Assembly (NCBI GenBank): GCA_965178125.1 | Contig: OZ237760.1 | Location: forward strand, 682,001-746,000 | Reading direction: 5' to 3' | From: Bilabrum cf. latius | Lineage: Eukaryota > Bigyra: Bicosoecida > Bigyra > Bicosoecida | DNA: 64,000 bases | In this document: positions 57,806 to 64,000 of the stretch, piece by piece | How positions within the stretch are numbered: the stretch's first letter is position 1 | Layout: every line of letters begins with the position of its first letter | Made by a program: the position numbers and the translations under genes | Notes under the pieces: model-generated | Database searches by the model: none | What the model was told of the DNA's origin: nothing | The model's input: only the letters and a program-made list of their open reading frames with translations

Positions 57806-60800
57806 TCACGAAGCTGCTGCAGCAAAAGGTAAAGCGCTCTCCAGCAGTGCCTCCACCTGCGGGCACGGCCGCCCAGCGGATCGCAGTTGGGACAGCAGAT
57901 CGGTCCCAGGTACTGCAGTACCCACTGCACCCTCGGGGGGATGCATGGCCATCGAGGCAACCAGGGAGACAGCAGCACAGGCAGCGCCATGCCCTGCAGA
58001 TCCCATGCGCACCTCCCACGCCTCCACCAGCACCCTCACGCACTCGTCATGGCCCTCGAGCAATGCCGCCACTAGCGGACCGCTCAACCAGCCCAAGGGA
58101 CCAGGCCCCGGGACATCTACCACTGCAACTGCCACCGGGCCACGAATCTCCATCCCACCCGCCAGCCGGCCCAGCCTCAGCCGCTTGGCCAGCTCCAGCG
58201 GCCTGCCCTCCCTGGCAGCTCGGTGCACCATGACAGCATCTCGTTTGGCCTCCACGGCCCTCCTCCACCGGGCCAAATGCAGGATCCTCGGGTTAAACTC
58301 CCGGATGAGCTTGGCCGTGGCTGTCTTGCCCGTGTGGTCTGCTTCCTCTGCTGGGGTGCGTCCGTCCTGCAGCAGTAAGTTACAACCTGCAATACGTTTA
58401 GAAGTATGTTAGTAAGCCAATAAGTCGAATCAATCACAAGAAAACCCATCTCACCTTGTTCTTGGCCGTCCTGCTGGCTCCGGCCCGCAGCAGAGCGAGA
58501 GCCGCGGCGTCCCTGCCACAGTAGGCGGCTTGATGGAGAGGGGTGCCCTTGTTCTGCGGAATCAAGTAGCCAAAGATGCATATTATCATCTCAATGTGAA
58601 TGCCAACCCGCAATCATGTTCAAGGTCCGCAGGGAAGGCCCGAGGAGCAGCTATTGACATGGATCATCGATTTCCCGGTTCCTAGAAAAGCGCTGGCGTG
58701 CTCCGACCTGGTCGCAAGCGCAGCTACCCACTAGCATGCAAATAGGCAAAGCCAACGCAACCAGTACGATTAAGTCGACAAGCAAACCAATAATAGTCAT
58801 ACACGTGCAGCGAGGAACAGGCTAGGTAGGCCTGGCCGACGAACAGGATGCTCGGAGCAAGCAACTGCATCGGCTCTGTAATCAGTTGATTCACTATCTC
58901 GATTTTGCACACAGGCCCGCTGATTTCAATGGTACAAATTCCATCGTCTAACTCCGCCTGCATCCCGAGCGATCCCGGCTCCCAAGACACAAGCGCTCCT
59001 CGACCACCTCACGACCACGCCGCACCCTTCCCAAGCCGAGTCACAGGGAACATTAACTCCCATGCATCCAACCATCCCAGTCAAACATACATCACGAAAA
59101 CTCACATTGTCCTCAGCGTTCACATCGGCCCCCGCTGCCACAAGCGCACCCACCACGTCGGCGTGGCCACTTTCGGCTGCCACATGAAGCGGTGTGCGCT
59201 GGCCCTGTGAGCAAGGAAAGCAAAGGACGACAGAAGAGGGGGTGGGAAGGCACGGCAACGGAAGGCCGAAAAGGGGGTCCAGCGAACGGAAGTCACAGTC
59301 AGAGCATCGGCGCCGCGCAATCCACCCATGGACTGGCCTCTGGCCCCCACAGGTTCCGCTGCATCCACTCGCCCAAGCACCCAGCCAACACTGGCACCAT
59401 TCCAGCATATGCAACCCCAATCACAAATCATATCCCACAACCAAATTACCAGACCACACATCCAGCCATCCAGGACTGCGGCAAGGCCGCCCGGCAGGCA
59501 TGGTCGCAAGCTTAGCGCAGTCGGCTGAAGGCTGAAGATTGCAACTGTTGCATTGTGTGTAAACTGTACCCAGCAGACGCAGCTCGATGAGAGGACTCAG
59601 GATCTAGTTGGATCGCCTTGTTCTTGCGCCTGCATCCCGAGCTATCCCGGCTCCCAAGACACAAGCGCTCCTCGACCACCTCATGACCAGGCCGCACCCT
59701 TCCCAAGCTCCCATGCATCCAACCATCCCAGTCAAACATACATCACGAAAACTCACATTGTCCTCAGCGTTCACATCGGCCCCCGCTGCCACAAGCGCAC
59801 CCACCACGTCGGCGTGGCCCTTTTCGGCTGCCATATGAAGCGGTGTGCGCTGGCCCTGTGAGCAAGGAAAGCAAAGGACGACAGAAGAGGGGGTGGGAAG
59901 GGATGGCAACGGAAGGCCAAAAAGGGGGGACAGCGAACTGAAGCTAGAACCAGAGCATCGGCGCCGCGCAATCCACACATGGACTGGCCTCTGGCCCCCA
60001 CAGGTCCCGCTGCATCCACTCGCCCCAGCACCAAGCCGGCATTGGCACCATTCCAGCATATCCACCAATCCCAAAATACAAATACATAATCATATCCGCG
60101 ACCAGACCGACCATACATCCGGGACAGCGGCAAGGCCGCCGGGCGGGCATGGCCCGAAGCTGGGCGAACCACAGTCGGCTGAAGGCGGTAGATTGCGACT
60201 GTTGCATTGTGTGTAAACTGTACCCAGCAGACGCAGCTCGATGAGAGGACTCAGGATCTAGTTGGATCGCCTTGTTCTTGCGCCTGCATCCCGAGCTATC
60301 CCGGCTTCCAAGACACAAGCGCTCCTCGACCACCTCACGACTATGCCGCACCCTTCCCAAGCCGAGTCACAGGGAACGCTAACTCCCATGCATCCAATCA
60401 TCCCAGCCATACATACATCACATCAACTCACCTAATCCTTGGCATTCGCATTGGCCCCAGCTGCCACAAGCGCACCCACCACGTCGGCATTGGCTGCCAT
60501 ATGAAGCGGTGTGCGCTGGCGCTGTGAGGAAGGAAAGCAAAGGACGACAGAAGAGGGGGTGGGAAGGGATGGCAACGGAAGGCCAAAAAGGGGGGACAGC
60601 GATCCGAAGCTAGAACCAGAGCATCGGCGCCGCGCAATCCACACATGGACTGGCTTCTGGCCCCCACAGGTTCCGCTGCACCCACTCGCCCAAGCACCAA
60701 GCCGGCACTGGCACCATTCCAGCATATCCAACCTCCAGTCCCAAAATACAAATACACAATCATATCCGCGACCAGACCGACCATACATCCGGGACTGCGG

Positions 60801-63800
60801 CAAGGCCGCCCGGCGGGCATGGTCGCAAGCTGGGCGAACCGCAGTCGGCTGAAGGCGGTAGATCACAAATGTTGGATTGTGTGCATAATGCGCCCAGCGG
60901 TCGACACTCGATGAGAGGACTCAGGATCTAGTTGGATCACCTTTTGGTTCCCCCTGCATCCCGAGCTATCCCGGCTCCCAAGACACAAGCGCTCCTCGAC
61001 CACCTCACGACTATGCCGCACCCTTCCCAAGCCGAGTCACAGGGAACGCTAACTCCCACGCATCCAACCATCCCGTCCATCTATCCATAAATCACATCAA
61101 CTCACCCAGTCCTTGGCATTCACATTGGCCCCCACTGCCACAAGCGCACCCACCACGTCGGCGTGGCCACATTGGGCTCCATTATGAAGCGGTGTGCGCT
61201 TGTACTGTGAGGAAGGAAAGCGAGGGATAGTAAGGCGGTTCGGAAGAGATGGCAATGGAAGGCACACGGGAAGCAGCGAACGGAAGTCACAGTCAGAGCA
61301 TCGGCGCCGCGCAATCCACCCATGGACTGGACTAGATCTGTGGCCCACAGGTCCCGCTGCACCCACTCGCCCCAGCACCAAGCCGGCACTGGCACCATTC
61401 CAGCATATCCAACCCCAATCACAAATCATATCCCACAACCAAATTACCAGACCAGTCCATCCAGCCATCCAGGACTGCGGCAAGGCCGCCCGGCGGTCTT
61501 GGCCCCAAGCCGGGCGAACCGCAGTCGGCTGAAGGCGGTAGATGTCGGAGCTTGTGTGCATAATGTGCCCATCGGTCGACACTCGATGAGAGGACTCAGC
61601 ATCTGGTTGGATCGCCTTTTGGTTCCCCCTGCATCCCGAGCTATCCCGGCTCCCAAGACACAAGCGCTCCTCGACCACCTCACGACTATGCCGCACCCTT
61701 CCCAAGCCGAGTCACAGGGAACGCTAACTCCCATGCATCCAATTATCCCAGTCAAACATACATCACATCAACTCACCTAGTCCTTGGCATTCACATTGGC
61801 CCCCACTGCCACAAGCGCACCCACCACGTCGGCGTGGCCACATTGGGCTCTGTTATGAAGCGGTGTACGCTTGTACTGTGAGGAAGGAAAGCGAGGGGCA
61901 GGGGGGAATGACAAGGGATGGCAACGGAAGGCCAAAAAGGGAAACAGAGAACCGAAGTTAGAACCAGAGCATTGGCGCCGCGCAATCGACCCATTGACAT
62001 CGTGACTTCCATGTAAAAAATTCAAGATGATCTGTCAGTCCTTGGCTCTTCCACCCCGAATGGAGGCGATTGACTGGAGAGCAGACGCAGTTCGATGAGA
62101 GGACTCAGCATCTGGTTGGATCGCCTTTTGGTTCCCCCTGCATCCCGAGCTATCCCGGCTCCCAAGACACAAGCGCTCCTCGACCACCTCACGACCAGGC
62201 CGCACCTTTCCCAAGCCGAGTCACAGGGAACATTAACTCCCATGCATCCAATCACCCCAGTCAAACATACATCACGAAAACTCACCCAGTCCTTGGCATT
62301 CGCATTGGCCCCAGCTGCCACAAGCGCACCCACCACGTCGGCATTGGCTGCCAAGTGCAGCGGTGTGCGCTTGTCCTGTGAGGAAGGAAAGCGAGGGACG
62401 GCAAGGGAGAAGGGAAGGGATAGCCAGGGAAGGCCAAAAATGGGGGACAGCGAACGGAAGTCACAACCAGAGCATCGGCGCCGCGCAATCCACCCATGGA
62501 CTGGCCTCTGGCCCCCACAGGTCCCGCTGCACCCACTCGCCCAAGCACCCAGCCAACACTGGCACCATTCCAGCATATGCAACCCCAATCACAAATCACA
62601 TCCCACAACCAAATTACCAGACTACACATTCAGGAATCCAGGACTGCGGCAAGGCCGCCCGGCGGTCATCATCGCAAGCTTAGCGCAGTCGGCTGAAGTC
62701 GGTAGATCGCGACTGTTGCATTGTGTGCATAATGCGCCCATCGGTCGACACTCGATGAGAGGACTCAGCATCTGGTTGGATCGCCTTTTGGTTCCCCCTG
62801 CATCCCGAGCTATCCCGGCTCCCAAGACACAAGCGCTCCTCGACCACCTCATGACCAGGCCGCACCTTTCCCAAGCCGAGTCACAGGGAACATTAACTCC
62901 CATGCATCCAATCATCCCAGTCAAACATACATCACATCAACTCACCTAGTTCTCGGCATTCACATTGGCCCCCGCTGCCACAAGCGCACCCACCACGTCG
63001 GCGTGGCCACTTTCGGCTACCATGTGCAGCAGGGTGTACTGGCCCTGTGAGGAAGGAAAGCGAGGGACGGCAAGGGAGAAGGGATGGGAAGGCATGGCAA
63101 TGGAAGGCCAAAAAGGGGGGACAGCTAACGAAAGTCACAACCAGAGCATCGGCGCCGCGCAATCCACCCATGGACTGGCCTCTGGCCCCCACAGGTCCCG
63201 CTGCACCCACTCGCCCTAGCACCAAGCCGGCATTGGCACCGTTCCAACATATCCAACCCCAATCACAAATCACATCCCACAACCAAATTACCAGACCAGT
63301 CCATCCAGCCATGCAGGACTGCGGCAAGGCCACGCCCGGCGGTCATCATCGCAAGCTGGGCGAACCGCAGTCGGCTGAAGTCGGTAGATCGCAAATGTCG
63401 GAGATTGTGTGCATAATGCGCCCATCGGACGCAGCTCGATGAGAGGACTCAGCATCTGGTTGGATCGCCTTTTGGTTCCCCCTGCATCCCGAGCTATCCC
63501 GGCCCCCAAGACACAAGCGCTCCTCGACCACCGCACAAGAACTCACCCAGCCCTCACCATTCACATTGGCCCCCGCTGCCACAAGCGCACCCACCACGTC
63601 GGCGTGGCCCTTTTCGGCTGCCATATGAAGCGGTGTGCGCTGGCCCTGTGAGCAAGGAAAGCGAGGGACGGCAAGGGAGAAGGGATGGGAAGGCATGGCA
63701 ACGGAAGGCCAAAAAGGGGGGACAGCTAACGAAAGTCACAACCAGAGCATCGGCGCCGCGCAATCCACCCATGGACTGGCCTCTGGCCCCCACAGGTCCC

Positions 63801-64000
63801 GCTGCACCCACTCGCCCTAGCACCAAGCCAACACGGGCACCATTCCAACATATCCAACCCCAATCCCATATACAAATACACAATCATATCCGCGACCAGA
63901 CCATCCAGCTATCCATCCGGGACTGCGGCAAGGCCACACCCGGCGGGCATGGTCGCAAGCTTAGCGCAGTCGGCTGAAGTCGGTAGATCGCGACTGTCGG
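57806..64000 (-). CDS. Ankyrin-repeat protein built from tandemly duplicated exons (5' partial)
   Basis: Probable protein-interaction scaffold; its N-terminus lies beyond 64000. Exons on the minus strand (plus coordinates): 63547-63645, 62946-63044, 62286-62375, 61777-61875, 61106-61204, 60432-60521, 59757-59855, 59106-59204, 58455-58553 and last exon 57806-58366 (TGA). Each array exon is 99 or 90 nt, phase 0 at both ends, with GTGAG donors and CTCACAG acceptors, and encodes exactly one ankyrin repeat (typical: GQRTPLHMAAEKGHADVVGA). Exons 60432, 61777 and 62946 end in the codon TAG directly at the splice donor, where sister exons end in TGG or AAT. The 58455 exon is a diverged repeat (KGTPLHQAAYCGRDAA). 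The last exon begins DGRTPAEEADHTGKTATAKL and carries EGRPLELAKRLRLGRLAGG, shared with the LRR gene at 29790-31851. The 60432 and 62286 exons lack three residues. Confidence 0.85.
58930..64000 (-). repeat. Tandem array of about 0.5-0.68 kb units, each an ankyrin exon plus its intron
   Basis: At least eight head-to-tail units with spacings of about 651, 675, 674, 671, 509, 660 and 601 bases between exon starts. Introns (410-584 nt) are as similar between units as the exons. The plus-strand signatures CATGGACTGGCCTCTGGCCC, GCATCGGCGCCGCGCAATCC and CAAGACACAAGCGCTCCTCG recur in most units, and all three occur in several. The left edge is near 58930-58960, where the intron at 58554-59105 becomes unique. 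The right edge is outside the window. The unit around 61876-62285 has an internal deletion or replacement. Confidence 0.93.

Noticed and set aside
58930-64000. CRISPR array or satellite DNA
   Set aside because: Units are 0.5-0.68 kb, contain splice sites, and each encodes one ankyrin repeat in phase, so this is exon-intron duplication in a eukaryotic gene.
1-64000. TAG read as leucine instead of glutamine
   Set aside because: Contexts (CAG tracts, Q-loop of NBD1, GI-x-SLAAQV in the PDR TMD) favour Gln. No site was seen where Leu was clearly required, although only a whole-genome alignment would settle it.
1-64000. tRNA or rRNA genes, transposons, viral insertions
   Set aside because: Scanning by eye showed no cloverleaf-like gene, no rRNA signature, no reverse transcriptase, transposase or integrase motif, and no terminal inverted repeats. 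A tRNAscan/Infernal run would be needed to exclude small RNAs.

Overview
This window is nuclear DNA from a GC-rich eukaryote, most likely a flagellated or ciliated protist. It carries spliceosomal GT-AG introns, mostly 70-150 nt, plus one array of 400-600 nt introns. Its genes include a SHAQKYF-type MYB factor, a C2H2 zinc-finger protein, a polycystin-type channel, an MSL/MscS channel, a full-size PDR-type ABCG transporter, a secreted GH28 protein, a nuclear-encoded mitochondrial EF-Tu, a cytochrome b5/b5-reductase fusion and an EFCAB10-like protein. The lineage cannot be fixed from sequence alone.

The key to the window is the genetic code. With the standard code almost every gene breaks into short same-frame pieces separated only by TAG. 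With TAG read as a sense codon the pieces join into long intact genes. About 90 in-frame TAGs are crossed, with no in-frame TAA or TGA, and all 13 gene ends that are visible are TGA. Context points to glutamine: TAG sits inside CAG/CAA runs at about 10503-10577 and 15629-15660. It also encodes the Q-loop residue of ABCG nucleotide-binding domain 1 at 25049, where domain 2 has CAG at 27865. This resembles the Blepharisma-type code (TAG=Gln). All coordinates below assume it.

Layout, left to right: MYB-related factor (-, <1-2637, C-terminus off the edge); divergent spacer; 2,694-aa IQ-motif protein (+, 3792-11876); MSL channel (+, 12011-16972); five-finger C2H2 protein (+, 17176-19107); EFCAB10-like protein (+, 19361-20002); mitochondrial EF-Tu (-, 20527-21819); CYB5R4-like reductase (+, 22335-24189, 1 intron); PDR-type ABCG (+, 24447-29559, 4 introns); LRR protein (+, 29790-31851, 1 intron); GH28 protein (+, 32024-33259); polycystin-like channel (-, 33641-37360); a giant unrecognised protein of about 6,069 aa (+, 37850-56059) in one uninterrupted frame; a small ankyrin gene running into a BLM10/PA200-like C-terminus (+, 56192-57448); and a minus-strand ankyrin gene (57806->64000) in which single ankyrin-repeat exons and their introns are tandemly duplicated at least eight times.

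The genes look like independent eukaryotic transcription units, not a pathway cluster. Common themes are large low-complexity proteins, membrane channels and transporters, possible flagellar components, and ankyrin/LRR scaffold proteins, two of which share a C-terminal module. The most unusual items are the TAG reassignment, the 18.2-kb single-frame ORF, and the homogenised ankyrin exon-intron array.
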